From Deinococcus arboris (lineage in GTDB: Bacteria > Deinococcota > Deinococci > Deinococcales > Deinococcaceae): a stretch of 12,347 nucleotides of DNA. The notes beneath the pieces were generated by a model. It searched no databases, was not told the origin of the DNA, and saw nothing but the letters and a program-made list of their open reading frames with translations. Of this stretch, positions 1 through 7,012 are shown in pieces. The stretch spans positions 1 to 12,347 of the forward strand of contig NZ_WQLB01000061.1 in NCBI RefSeq assembly GCF_009755355.1. The letters run 5' to 3'. A program made the position numbers and the translations under genes. How positions within the stretch are numbered: position 1 is the first letter of the stretch; each line of letters opens with the position of its first letter.

Positions 1-267
1 TACCCTACTTCAACAACTTGCCACAACCCCGGCGATGTGAGTGGGGCTGAGGACGTCCCGCCCAACACGGCGCCCATCCGGCAATACCGAAGCCAGTACC
101 TTGAGCCCCCGGCAGCGTGTCTAGATCAATGACGCAGTGGACGCATGATGTGCGTACAGATGAGACGTGGCATGCTGCCATACTCACCGGGCATGCAACG
201 GGCAGTACAGATTCTTATTGAATTTGGTCGGAATTTCGTATTTTTTTGACCCGTCAGTTCCAGTAAT

Positions 268-280
268 ACAGCGCCGCTGT
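268..280. promoter_or_regulatory. short palindrome, possible operator
   Basis: ACAGCG-C-CGCTGT is a perfect 6-bp inverted repeat around one central base. It lies about 155 bp upstream of the gene 1 start and just downstream of the AT-rich stretch, a place where a repressor site could sit. A 6-bp arm in GC-rich DNA can arise by chance, so this is only a candidate. Confidence 0.2.
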
Positions 281-347
281 TAGAGGCGTCTTACGCGCAC
301 TACTGCCATGACGACAGCGGTGGTGTCCTTACCTTGCCGACGAAGCC

Positions 348-364
348 CTCGCTCCTGAAGCGAG
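348..364 (+). other. small hairpin in gene 1 leader
   Basis: CTCGCT (348-353) and AGCGAG (359-364) form a perfect 6-bp stem with a 5-base loop, about 70 bases before the gene 1 start codon. No T-tract follows, so it is not a typical intrinsic terminator. It could be a leader structure or chance. Confidence 0.2.
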
Positions 365-420
365 CCGGGTCAGGAATACAGCAGCTTCAGTGATCAGCCA
401 CCCTTCTCTTTGAACAACCT

Positions 421-425
421 AGGAG
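421..425 (+). promoter_or_regulatory. ribosome binding site of gene 1
   Basis: AGGAG lies 9 bases before ATG at 435. This supports ATG 435 over the in-frame ATG two codons later (441), which would be 15 bases away. Confidence 0.6.
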
Positions 426-434
426 CAACTACTT

Positions 435-1235
435 ATGTCAATGATCGGTATTGTCGGCTTTGGGCACGTAGGCAAGTCCATGCGAACCCTGTTCCCGGAC
501 GCGGTCATCTATGACCCCGCATATGCGGCCTCAGCCCGGCAGGAAGATATCAATGCGTGTCAGATCGTCTTCGTGTGCGTGCCGACGCCCATGACGGGCA
601 GTGGCAGCGCGGACGTATCGATCGTCGAGGAAGTCGTTGACTGGATCGATCCCGGCGCCGTCATCGTCATCAAGTCAACCGTGACGCCAGGCACCACGGA
701 CGCCCTCAAGCGCAGAACCGGGAAGCGGATTGTCTTTTCGCCTGAATACGTGGGTGAAAGTCCGTACTACCTGCCTGAGGGCTTCCGGCCCGACAGCTGG
801 CCGTTTGTGATTGTGGGGGGCGATAACGCGGACACGAAACCCGTCATGAACCTCCATATTGAGAAGCTCGGCCCGACGAAAACGTACCGTCAGACGACGG
901 CGCTTCAGGCGGAAATCTGCAAGTACATGGAGAACACGTGGCTGGCGATGCAGGTCATCTTTGCCAATCAGTTTTTTGACATTGCCGAGTCTGCGGGCGC
1001 GGACTACGCGGAATTGAGGGAGTTGTGGGCACTGGACCCGAGGGTCTCGAAATGGCATACCGCCGTTTTTGCCAGTCGGCGCGGTTACAGCGGGAAGTGC
1101 TTGCCCAAGGACGTCGCGGCGATCCACGCCTATGCCCGGAGCTTGGGGGTTCCTACCGCACTTCTGGACGGCATTGAGCGTGCCAATGACACCTATACGG
1201 CGGTCAAGGATGACGCCTTCTTCACCTTGACGTAA
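435..1235 (+). CDS. short UDP-glucose/GDP-mannose 6-dehydrogenase family protein
   Basis: This 266-residue protein matches the first two domains of the UDP-glucose/GDP-mannose dehydrogenases, NAD-dependent enzymes that oxidise the C6 alcohol of a nucleotide sugar to a carboxylate. Visible motifs are the Rossmann loop GFGHVG (8-13), CVPTPM (48-53), SPEYVGES (102-109), EICKYMENT (160-168) with the structural/catalytic Lys and Asn, and GYSGKCLPKD (217-226), equivalent to the family's GFGGSCFPKD with catalytic Cys222, Lys225 and Asp226. The family usually exceeds 400 residues. Here the protein stops soon after the central helices, so the C-terminal UDP-binding domain is missing. No frameshifted remnant of it was seen downstream. 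The NAD-binding and catalytic residues are intact, so it may be a genuinely short member with another substrate. It is 368 bp from the following operon and may be a separate transcription unit. Confidence 0.85.
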   Translation: MSMIGIVGFGHVGKSMRTLFPDAVIYDPAYAASARQEDINACQIVFVCVPTPMTGSGSADVSIVEEVVDWIDPGAVIVIKSTVTPGTTDALKRRTGKRIVFSPEYVGESPYYLPEGFRPDSWPFVIVGGDNADTKPVMNLHIEKLGPTKTYRQTTALQAEICKYMENTWLAMQVIFANQFFDIAESAGADYAELRELWALDPRVSKWHTAVFASRRGYSGKCLPKDVAAIHAYARSLGVPTALLDGIERANDTYTAVKDDAFFTLT

Positions 1236-1282
1236 AGCGCAGGGTGACGGGCAAGGCGGCCACGCTGCCTGCTGCCCTCACA

Positions 1283-1301
1283 GACCACTGAGAAGTGGGT
1301 C
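1283..1301 (+). terminator. hairpin after gene 1, weak terminator candidate
   Basis: GACCACT (1283-1289) pairs with AGTGGGTC (1294-1301) to give 7 bp with one bulged G, closed by a GAGA tetraloop. It begins 47 bases after the gene 1 stop. The following bases are not T-rich, so any termination function is doubtful. Confidence 0.25.
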
Positions 1302-1506
1302 CATACGGCGAAGAGAGATTGGAGCCGATGGCGTCAACCGTACCTGCGGCGCTGCATTCCGCTTGAGCACCCCTACCCCAATTCGCCTGTCCGGTACATC
1401 AAATGGCGGCCTTGAAGGCATCCAGTAGTTCAAAGCAGCGTCCTTCATTCTTACCCGCAGCGTTATTTCGCAGTCGCCCGGTTCATTCCGGAGACCCAAG
1501 TCAGGC

Positions 1507-1533
1507 AGGACCGCCGCTTGGTCCAGCGGTCCT
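1507..1533. promoter_or_regulatory. 27-base inverted repeat upstream of the operon
   Basis: AGGACCGC (1507-1514) and GCGGTCCT (1526-1533) are perfect 8-bp inverted arms separated by 11 bases. The spacer contains another GGTCC (1520-1524), giving GGTCC-3 nt-GGTCC in direct orientation. The element ends 70 bases before the GTG start of the first operon gene. That position fits an operator or a 5' leader hairpin. There is no following T-run. Confidence 0.35.
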
Positions 1534-1592
1534 CTCCGGCTGACATGACCTTGAGAACGCCGAACCTCGATCAACTTAACCCATCTTCCAGC

Positions 1593-1597
1593 GAGGA
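1593..1597 (+). promoter_or_regulatory. ribosome binding site of first operon gene
   Basis: GAGGA lies 6 bases before GTG 1604 and supports this non-ATG start. The nearby ATG at 1599 is in a different reading frame. Confidence 0.55.
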
Positions 1598-1603
1598 CAT
1601 GAC

Positions 1604-2788
1604 GTGTCAAAAATCCCCATTTTGTTCCTGCACAACCGCAGTTACGACAGTGCCGAGCGTATTTTTTCAGATCAGGAAGCCTGGAGCGCGTACGAGGTGC
1701 ACCTCGTGACCAGCGCGAAGTACACCGATCCCAGACTGCAGGAGCTGTGTCAGGTCACGGTCACGAACATCAGCGACCTCCACGAACTCGAGGTGTTCTG
1801 CGGCCGCCTGATCGAGGAGAATGCCATTCAGTACGTGTCGACCGTCACCGAGTATTTCGTGCTGCTCGCAGCCCGGTTGCGGAACACGTATGGGTTGCCC
1901 GGGATGACCTTTGCGACAGCGCAGCGCTTCCGAGACAAGGTCCTGATGAAGACCCTGCTGGCCGCCGAGGGGGTGTGCACCCCAGCGTTCGCGGTGGTGC
2001 ACACCCAGGATGAGGTGCTGGCCTTTCATGAGCGGCATGGACGCTGTGTGCTGAAACCCATCCAGGGCGTGGGCGCCAAAGACCTGACCGTCATCGGCAG
2101 CGCAAGGGAGCTTCCGGACGTCACCGAGTGCAGTCAGGAGATGGAAGTCGAAGCCTTCATTGACGCGCCCATGGCGCACTGTGACGCCATTACCGTCGCC
2201 GGTGACGTGCAGTTTTTTTCAGCAGGTCAGTACCTGCAGCCTCCCGGTGCCTACCGTCAGGCGCTCTTCAACAGCTCCGTTCAGATTGAGGATGCGGCCC
2301 TGCTCCAGAGGTTGCGGGGCGTCCAGGAGCACATCAATCGTGTGCTTGGCCTTGAGGATGGCGTGACGCATCTGGAGGTATTCTTGACCCCTGAACTGGT
2401 GTTCTGCGAGATTGCCGCCCGCCCAGGTGGAGGCGGCATTGCGGAGACCGTCGAGTTCAAGTACGGCGTCAACCTCTTGCGGGCGCAGGTGTATCTGGAT
2501 TGCGGCCGGCGCGAGGCGCTCGTCTTCGAGGGGAGCGGTCGCGCGCAGGCGGCGGGACACCTCGGCATTCTCGGTCCCCAGAACGGGGGTATCGTCCAGA
2601 TCCTTGCTGAGGGTCGGCACCGTGGGCAGGTGCTGGAGGTGCAGCACGTGGCGCCTTCACAGGCGACCTCGCCCCGGCACTGCACCGATTACTCAACGCT
2701 GTGCCTCGTGCAGGGCGAATCCCACCAGGCGCTGCGCTCGGACCTGCAAGAGCTTCAGGCGCGCATTGCCGCAACCTGGGGGGCGTGA
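1604..2788 (+). CDS. ATP-grasp domain carboxylate-amine ligase (first)
   Basis: This 394-residue protein has the layout of an ATP-grasp ligase, which activates a carboxylate as an acyl phosphate with ATP and joins it to an amine or similar nucleophile. Residues 1-100 form the N-terminal pre-ATP-grasp part. RFRDKVLMKTLLAAEG (108-123) is the helix that usually precedes the ATP site. VLKPIQGVGAKD (149-160) carries the first ATP-binding Lys and a glycine-rich loop. MEVEAF (180-185) is the hinge segment. THLEVF (255-260) and EIAARPGGGG (269-278) give the Mg-binding acidic residues and the terminal Arg/Gly loop. About 115 further residues follow. The style resembles the ATP-grasp ligases of carnosine synthase or dipeptide ligase type rather than D-Ala-D-Ala ligase. 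Start is GTG with GAGGA 6 bases upstream. It is the first gene of the operon, and the next gene begins 3 bases after its stop. Substrates cannot be read from the sequence. Confidence 0.8.
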   Translation: MSKIPILFLHNRSYDSAERIFSDQEAWSAYEVHLVTSAKYTDPRLQELCQVTVTNISDLHELEVFCGRLIEENAIQYVSTVTEYFVLLAARLRNTYGLPGMTFATAQRFRDKVLMKTLLAAEGVCTPAFAVVHTQDEVLAFHERHGRCVLKPIQGVGAKDLTVIGSARELPDVTECSQEMEVEAFIDAPMAHCDAITVAGDVQFFSAGQYLQPPGAYRQALFNSSVQIEDAALLQRLRGVQEHINRVLGLEDGVTHLEVFLTPELVFCEIAARPGGGGIAETVEFKYGVNLLRAQVYLDCGRREALVFEGSGRAQAAGHLGILGPQNGGIVQILAEGRHRGQVLEVQHVAPSQATSPRHCTDYSTLCLVQGESHQALRSDLQELQARIAATWGA

Positions 2789-2791
2789 GCA

Positions 2792-3838
2792 GTGACGGTC
2801 TACACGCCCGTCACCGAGCACCTCCTAGCTCAGCTGCGTCAGCTGTACCAGTTGCCGTTCGTGCTGGACCTGGTGGAGGAGGTGGAGGACGGCAGTTCTG
2901 ACTCCTGCCATTACCTGCGCACCCCCGCGGACACGTACTTCCTGAAAATCCACGAGGATAAAAGCACCAGTCCGCATGGCAGCGACGCTCCTTTCGAGCG
3001 GATCCTGGACCTCAACCGTTTCGTGGGGGAGCGCAGTGAACGCTGCAAGAGACTCTGGATGCTCACGCCGCATCTCACGGCCGGGCGCGTGCCGTACGCT
3101 CACGTGAATACGGGGCAGGCCACCAAGACCGCCTCGCTGTGGCCGTACGTCACGCCCGTTCATCCGGACGCGCCTGGCGTGACGGGGTTCAGCCTGCAGG
3201 ACTACGGGGAAGCCCTCGCGGAACTGCATCTGCTCCTGAATCAGCATCCCACGGCCTGCGACATTCCATTTGAACGCAACCTCGAGACGGTGCAGGCCAC
3301 GTTCGCTCGGCTGGAAGAGGCCAGCCGGCGCCTCCCTCACTTGGATGACCACCTGAGTGCGCTGGGCCATCAGGGCAGCGGCGCAGTGATGCGGTCCCTG
3401 CGGGCTCACCTGCAGGTCCTGCACGGGCAGTGGGCGCACGTGCACCGGGATCATCAGGTCACGTGGGGGTGCATCCATGGGGAGATCAAACCGTCGAACA
3501 CCCTCATTCACCGGGGCCGGGTGGTGTTCATTGACATGTGCAAGGCCGGCTACGCGCCGCTGGTGCTGGACGTGGCCATGGGCGCGCAGGCCTTCTCGAA
3601 CCGTCACTCCGTGGACTCGGGCGGCATTCAGCACTTTCTAGAGGGATACATGACGCATGCTCAACTCACACGGAACGACGTGCAGGTGCTGCCGTTGATG
3701 CTTCACACTGCGCAGGTTCGCCTGGCGGTCTACCGGGCCCTGGCTGTGGCCGTGAGCGGCCCCAAGGTGAAAGATTTCCTCACCCCACTAGCCCTCGCGG
3801 ATACCCTGGCCGAAGGGACCCTTCAGGGGGGGTGGTGA
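2792..3838 (+). CDS. APH-fold phosphotransferase with Asp-to-Glu change at the catalytic site
   Basis: This 348-residue protein resembles the aminoglycoside phosphotransferase/homoserine kinase-like family, which transfers phosphate from ATP to a small-molecule hydroxyl. YFLKIHED (49-56) looks like the N-lobe strand with the ATP-binding Lys52. The catalytic loop reads IHGEIKPSNTLI (228-239); the family consensus is HGDxxxxN, so Glu231 replaces the catalytic-base Asp while His229 and Asn236 are kept. VVFIDMCKAG (244-253) supplies the metal-binding Asp248, and LVLDVAM (257-263) matches the conserved DLA-like segment. The gene starts with GTG 4 bases after the previous stop, behind a G-rich stretch that could serve as Shine-Dalgarno, and the next gene follows directly. 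The operon's other APH-fold kinase (11036-12184) has the normal Asp. This protein may be active with Glu, altered in chemistry, or regulatory. Confidence 0.7.
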   Translation: MTVYTPVTEHLLAQLRQLYQLPFVLDLVEEVEDGSSDSCHYLRTPADTYFLKIHEDKSTSPHGSDAPFERILDLNRFVGERSERCKRLWMLTPHLTAGRVPYAHVNTGQATKTASLWPYVTPVHPDAPGVTGFSLQDYGEALAELHLLLNQHPTACDIPFERNLETVQATFARLEEASRRLPHLDDHLSALGHQGSGAVMRSLRAHLQVLHGQWAHVHRDHQVTWGCIHGEIKPSNTLIHRGRVVFIDMCKAGYAPLVLDVAMGAQAFSNRHSVDSGGIQHFLEGYMTHAQLTRNDVQVLPLMLHTAQVRLAVYRALAVAVSGPKVKDFLTPLALADTLAEGTLQGGW

Positions 3839-3841
3839 GTG

Positions 3842-5029
3842 ATGAACGCAGACGCGTTGTCCGTGCTGCTGGTCCTCGACCGCCGCAGCTACTTCGGCCC
3901 CGTGCCGCCGGAGGTGCGCGTGCTGGGCGGCGTGCAGGTCCACCTTCCCGTCCGGGACAGAGTAACGTCCGTGGTGCTGCCCAAGACGCAGCGTGCGGAG
4001 CGGCTCATGACCGGCGAGGACCTTCAGGGTTCGGTGCTGCAGCTGCTGAACGCCAGTCGTGGCCGCCCGGCGCCCCAGGTGGAGGTCTTTGACGGGCTGA
4101 GCGTGAACCCGCGGCTGCACCGCCTGCTGGATCCGGCGCCCGGGGAGTCCGCCATCGCTGCGCTGCTCCTCCACGTTGACCCGGAGACGGGAGACGCAGC
4201 GGTGTACGCCAAGTCCGCCGAGAACGCTCACGGCGTTCTGTACGCCCTGGTGGCCCTGCTGCCCCTGCAGGCGGACCTCACGGTGGTGGACGTCTGCCGT
4301 CAGGTGCTGCGGGGCGGCGCTCTGGCCCATGAGGTGAAGGCCCACACGGGGCGTTTCGTGGTCCACCATCCCGGAGTGGACATCGAGCGCAAGCTCAACC
4401 TGCCCGGCCAGGTGGACATCGTGGCGCTTGCCCAGCAGTTCCACCGGCACGTGTCCACCCACGCCGGCCCGTTCCGACCGGAGTTCAACGATGAGATTCA
4501 GTTCTACGAGCGGCACGTGGACATCTACCAGGTGTTCCGTGGGCAGGAGCAGGCGGGGTTCGTGACGTTCACCCGGCACCCGCAGGGCCGCGTCCGGGTG
4601 CGCAGCAAGCTGTTCACGCCTGACCCCCACAAGAAAATGGAGGCCGTCCTGGGCTGGTACGAGCCGCACGTGGAGACGCCGCTGGCCTTTCTCGGACGCA
4701 CCCTTCCGGCGCTGCGCGCCGAGTACGCCGGGCCGTTCGTGCGGGTGAAAGTGGACCTGAACGTTGAGGACCTCGCCACCGGGCACATCTTCTCGCTGGG
4801 GTTCGACCAGACGAACACCGGTCACGGCGCCCACCACCAAGTGGAAGTAGAGTACGTCCGCACGCGGAACACCGCGGCGGCGCAGGCGCACACGCTGGAC
4901 CGCGCCCTGTCGAGGCTGGTGGACTTCAGCCGGAGTTGGTGCCAGCAGCAGGGCGTGCCCGCGGCCGACACCACCCTCACCAAAGGGGACATGGTCCTGA
5001 ACGCCCGGGCAGAGGCCGCCCATGCGTGA
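3842..5029 (+). CDS. CYTH-like (triphosphate tunnel) domain protein with unknown N-terminal half
   Basis: The C-terminal half of this 395-residue protein resembles the CYTH/triphosphate tunnel metalloenzyme fold, whose members hydrolyse or transfer from triphosphates or act as adenylyl- or thiamine-triphosphate enzymes. The signs are a DIERKLNLPG strand (180-189), close to the family's EIERK signature; a basic strand RVRVRSK (250-256); RVKVDLN (301-307); FSLGFDQ (317-323); and the paired acidic strand VEVEYVRTR (334-342). Spaced acidic and basic residues of this sort line the tunnel in known members. Residues 1-170 are not recognised; they contain hydrophobic strands (LSVLLVLD, 6-13) and a segment with SAENAHGVLYAL (125-136). 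ATG 3842 is preceded by a G-run at 9 bases; GTG 3839, one codon upstream, is an alternative. The stop overlaps the glycosyltransferase start by 8 bases. The fold assignment is by motif only. Confidence 0.6.
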   Translation: MNADALSVLLVLDRRSYFGPVPPEVRVLGGVQVHLPVRDRVTSVVLPKTQRAERLMTGEDLQGSVLQLLNASRGRPAPQVEVFDGLSVNPRLHRLLDPAPGESAIAALLLHVDPETGDAAVYAKSAENAHGVLYALVALLPLQADLTVVDVCRQVLRGGALAHEVKAHTGRFVVHHPGVDIERKLNLPGQVDIVALAQQFHRHVSTHAGPFRPEFNDEIQFYERHVDIYQVFRGQEQAGFVTFTRHPQGRVRVRSKLFTPDPHKKMEAVLGWYEPHVETPLAFLGRTLPALRAEYAGPFVRVKVDLNVEDLATGHIFSLGFDQTNTGHGAHHQVEVEYVRTRNTAAAQAHTLDRALSRLVDFSRSWCQQQGVPAADTTLTKGDMVLNARAEAAHA

Positions 5030-5741
5030 CCCGGCCCCCCTGGTCAGCGTGTTGATGTCCACGTACAACGACGACCCCTACATCGACCTGGCCCTGCGCA
5101 GCATCGCGCAGCAGACGTTCACCGATTTCGAGGTGCTGCTGATTGATGACGGCAGTTCACCCGAGTACGTCACCCGCCTGCGGCAGCTGGCCGTGGACCC
5201 CCGCATCCGGCTGTTCACTCAACCGAACCAGGGGCTGACCCGCACGCTCATTGAATACACCCCCCTGGCGCGTGGACGGTACATCGCGCGGCACGACGCC
5301 GATGACGTGTCCCACCCGGAGCGGCTGCGCCGGCAAGTCGAGTACATGGAGCAGCACCCGTCATGCGCCCTGCTCGGCACGAACGCGACCATCATCGACG
5401 GGGCGGGCACCCCCGTGCGCCGCACGGCTTTTGCCACCACCTCCCAGGACCTGAAGCGGCTGCTCCCCACCCAGAACCCCTTCGTGCACGGCTCCGTGCT
5501 CCTGCGCACCAGTTGCGTGCACGAGGTGGGCGGGTACGATCCACGCTACCCGGTGATGCAGGATTACGAACTCTGGATCCGTCTGGCGGGCCGGTACGAC
5601 GTGGCCAACCTCGAACAGCCCTACTACCAGTACCGGGTTCACCCGCGGGCCATCTCGCACCGGCGGGCTGAGGAGCAGCAGCGCATGATCGCCCGGGCCC
5701 GCCGCGAGCATTACCAAGCGTCGACGCTGGAGCACGCATGA
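5022..5741 (+). CDS. family 2 glycosyltransferase (GT-A fold)
   Basis: This 239-residue protein is a compact GT2 enzyme that transfers a sugar from a nucleotide donor with inversion. The N-terminus LVSVLMSTYND (7-17) is the classic first strand. VLLIDDGSS (38-46) carries the nucleotide-binding aspartates. YIARHDADDVSHPERL (87-102) contains the DXD-type metal site at 92-94. QDYELWIRLA (180-189) corresponds to the ED region with the probable catalytic base. There is no transmembrane segment, so it is likely a soluble enzyme acting on a small or cytosolic acceptor rather than an integral polysaccharide synthase. AGAGG lies 6 bases before the start. It overlaps the upstream gene by 8 bases and the downstream monooxygenase by 4 (ATGA). 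Donor and acceptor are unknown. The dehydrogenase at 435-1235 could modify a donor sugar, but that link is speculative. Confidence 0.88.
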   Translation: MRDPAPLVSVLMSTYNDDPYIDLALRSIAQQTFTDFEVLLIDDGSSPEYVTRLRQLAVDPRIRLFTQPNQGLTRTLIEYTPLARGRYIARHDADDVSHPERLRRQVEYMEQHPSCALLGTNATIIDGAGTPVRRTAFATTSQDLKRLLPTQNPFVHGSVLLRTSCVHEVGGYDPRYPVMQDYELWIRLAGRYDVANLEQPYYQYRVHPRAISHRRAEEQQRMIARARREHYQASTLEHA

Positions 5742-7012
5742 CCCGAACCGTCCAACACCTCGGTATTGGGCTGGGGCCAGCCAACCTGGCCCTGGCCGTC
5801 GCCGCACTCGAAGGCGGGCACGCCGCCGACCTCGAATTCTGGGAGCGGCAGGGACCGGACTTCCTCTGGCATCCGGGCATGCTGATGGCGCACAGTGAGC
5901 TGCAGATTTCGTTCCTGAAGGACCTGGCGACCCTGCGCGACCCCAGCAGTCACTTCACTTTCGTCCGCTACCTGTGGGAGGTGGGACGACTGCAGGACTT
6001 CATCAACCTCGGTCGTTCCTCGGCGTACCGCCTCGAGTTCTCCGAGTACCTCACGTGGGCCCGGCGGAAACTGCCGCAGCAGATGGTGCGCTTTCACCGT
6101 GAAGTCCTGCGCATTGAGGAGGACGCCTGGGGGGAGGGCTTGTGCGTGCACTACCGCCAGCAGCACACGGGTGAGGAAGGCCAGGTGCAGGCGCGGAGCG
6201 TCATCCTGGGCATGGGGAAAGTCCCGTCCCTGCCCGTCTCCATCCCCGACCACCTGCAGGACCGGGCCATTCACTCCCACCAGTTCCTGCAGCACCTCCC
6301 GCGCTTCCCCCGCGCCACGCCGCTGCAGGTGGTGGTGGTCGGTGGCGGGCAGAGCGCCGCGGAAGTCATCCTTCATCTCCATGAGCACCTGCCGCACTGC
6401 ACCGTCACGTCCGTGCAGCGCCGGCTGAATTTCGAAGCGGCGGACGACTCCCCGTTCAGCAACCAAGTCTTTGACCCCGCTGCGACAAACGCCTTCTATC
6501 AGACCCCGGCGGCGCTCCGGCCGAGCCTGCTTCAGGCGGTCCGGAACCGCAACTACGCCGCGGTCAGTCGCCGAACCCTTCACCAACTGTTCGAGCAGAT
6601 GTACTTCGACCAGGTGCAGGGCGCGCCGCGCATCCGGCTCGTGAATCAGACCGAAGCGGCGCGGCTGTCCGGCCAGGGCCAGCAGGTGACGCTGCACACC
6701 ACCCACCTGCCCACCGGCCAGCGGCACGACCTCACGGCCGACGTGGTGATTTTCGCCACCGGCTACGCGTCACGCTACCCGAACGTCCTGGCGCCCGACC
6801 TGCAGGCGCGCGTCGCGCAGGGCCCGGGCATCAGCCGGGACTACCGGCTGCTGCCGGCCGCTCACCCGTTCAACCTCTACGTGAACGGTGACGCAGAAGC
6901 CTCCCACGGCATTTCTGACGGTCTGCTCAGCGTGGTGGCGCTGCGCGCAGGCGCGATTCTCGAGGCCCTCCAGTCACCGGCCGCGGCGCGGGTGCCGGAG
7001 GTCACCGCATGA
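5738..7012 (+). CDS. L-ornithine N5-/L-lysine N6-monooxygenase family flavoprotein
   Basis: This 424-residue protein belongs to the class B N-hydroxylating monooxygenases (SidA/PvdA/IucD type), which use FAD, NADPH and O2 to hydroxylate the side-chain amine of ornithine or lysine. GIGLGPANLALA (9-20) is the FAD loop. LKDLATLRDPSSHFTF (60-75) and the following RYLW match the family's highly conserved substrate/flavin region. VVVGGGQSAAEV (199-210) is the NADPH-binding loop. DDSPFSNQVFDP (236-247) and RNYAAVS (271-277) resemble ornithine hydroxylases more than lysine ones. ATGY (340-343) is the conserved C-terminal motif. Length is normal for the family, and all cofactor motifs are intact. The start is GGAG-supported and overlaps the GT2 stop as ATGA. 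No siderophore synthetase or hydroxylamine acyltransferase is seen nearby, so the hydroxylamine probably feeds another product. Confidence 0.9.
   Translation: MTRTVQHLGIGLGPANLALAVAALEGGHAADLEFWERQGPDFLWHPGMLMAHSELQISFLKDLATLRDPSSHFTFVRYLWEVGRLQDFINLGRSSAYRLEFSEYLTWARRKLPQQMVRFHREVLRIEEDAWGEGLCVHYRQQHTGEEGQVQARSVILGMGKVPSLPVSIPDHLQDRAIHSHQFLQHLPRFPRATPLQVVVVGGGQSAAEVILHLHEHLPHCTVTSVQRRLNFEAADDSPFSNQVFDPAATNAFYQTPAALRPSLLQAVRNRNYAAVSRRTLHQLFEQMYFDQVQGAPRIRLVNQTEAARLSGQGQQVTLHTTHLPTGQRHDLTADVVIFATGYASRYPNVLAPDLQARVAQGPGISRDYRLLPAAHPFNLYVNGDAEASHGISDGLLSVVALRAGAILEALQSPAAARVPEVTA

Larger units (their letters stand above)
1..434. other. non-coding upstream region
   Basis: No believable coding sequence is seen on either strand. 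The one small minus-strand reading frame (5-187) has no recognisable motif and unusual composition. The stretch around 211-250 is AT-rich against its surroundings and contains the direct repeat GAATTT-5 nt-GAATTT (220-236) followed by a run of seven T (241-247). TTGAAT (218-223) and TTGACC (246-251) resemble -35 boxes, but neither has a good -10 at the right distance, so no promoter is called. A 13-base near-palindrome (268-280) and a small hairpin (348-364) lie between this stretch and gene 1. The region probably carries the promoter and leader of gene 1. Confidence 0.5.
1236..1603. other. intergenic region, probable operon leader
   Basis: No supported gene is found in this 368-base gap. A minus-strand open frame (1278-1610) has no recognisable family motif and extends into the start of the next gene, so it is not called. 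The gap contains a bulged hairpin with a GAGA loop (1283-1301) and a 27-base perfect inverted repeat (1507-1533). I looked for -35/-10 pairs: TTGAGA (1551-1556) is the best -35-like hexamer but lacks a good -10. The promoter of the ten-gene operon is expected here, but I cannot place it. Confidence 0.5.

Noticed and set aside
1278..1610. Minus-strand open frame of 110 codons in the intergenic gap
   Set aside because: No family motif is recognised, the composition is not gene-like, and it runs into the start of the oppositely oriented ATP-grasp gene. It could be a decayed remnant, but nothing supports that.
2825..3634. Minus-strand open frame (269 codons) opposite the first APH-fold kinase
   Set aside because: It is antisense to a better-supported gene, with His- and Arg-rich sequence typical of reverse-strand translation.
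3788..5068. Long minus-strand open frame (426 codons) opposite the CYTH-like gene
   Set aside because: It is the antisense of a gene that fits the operon and has family motifs. Long antisense frames are common in GC-rich coding DNA, and no motif is visible in this one.
5711..6727. Minus-strand open frame (338 codons) opposite the monooxygenase gene
   Set aside because: It lies antisense to a strongly identified flavoprotein gene and shows no domain of its own.
5738..7012. Reading the cluster as an ordinary hydroxamate siderophore operon
   Set aside because: Only the N-hydroxylase fits; no acyltransferase, synthetase or transporter is visible, and the kinases, NDK-like and CYTH-like proteins are not expected in such an operon.
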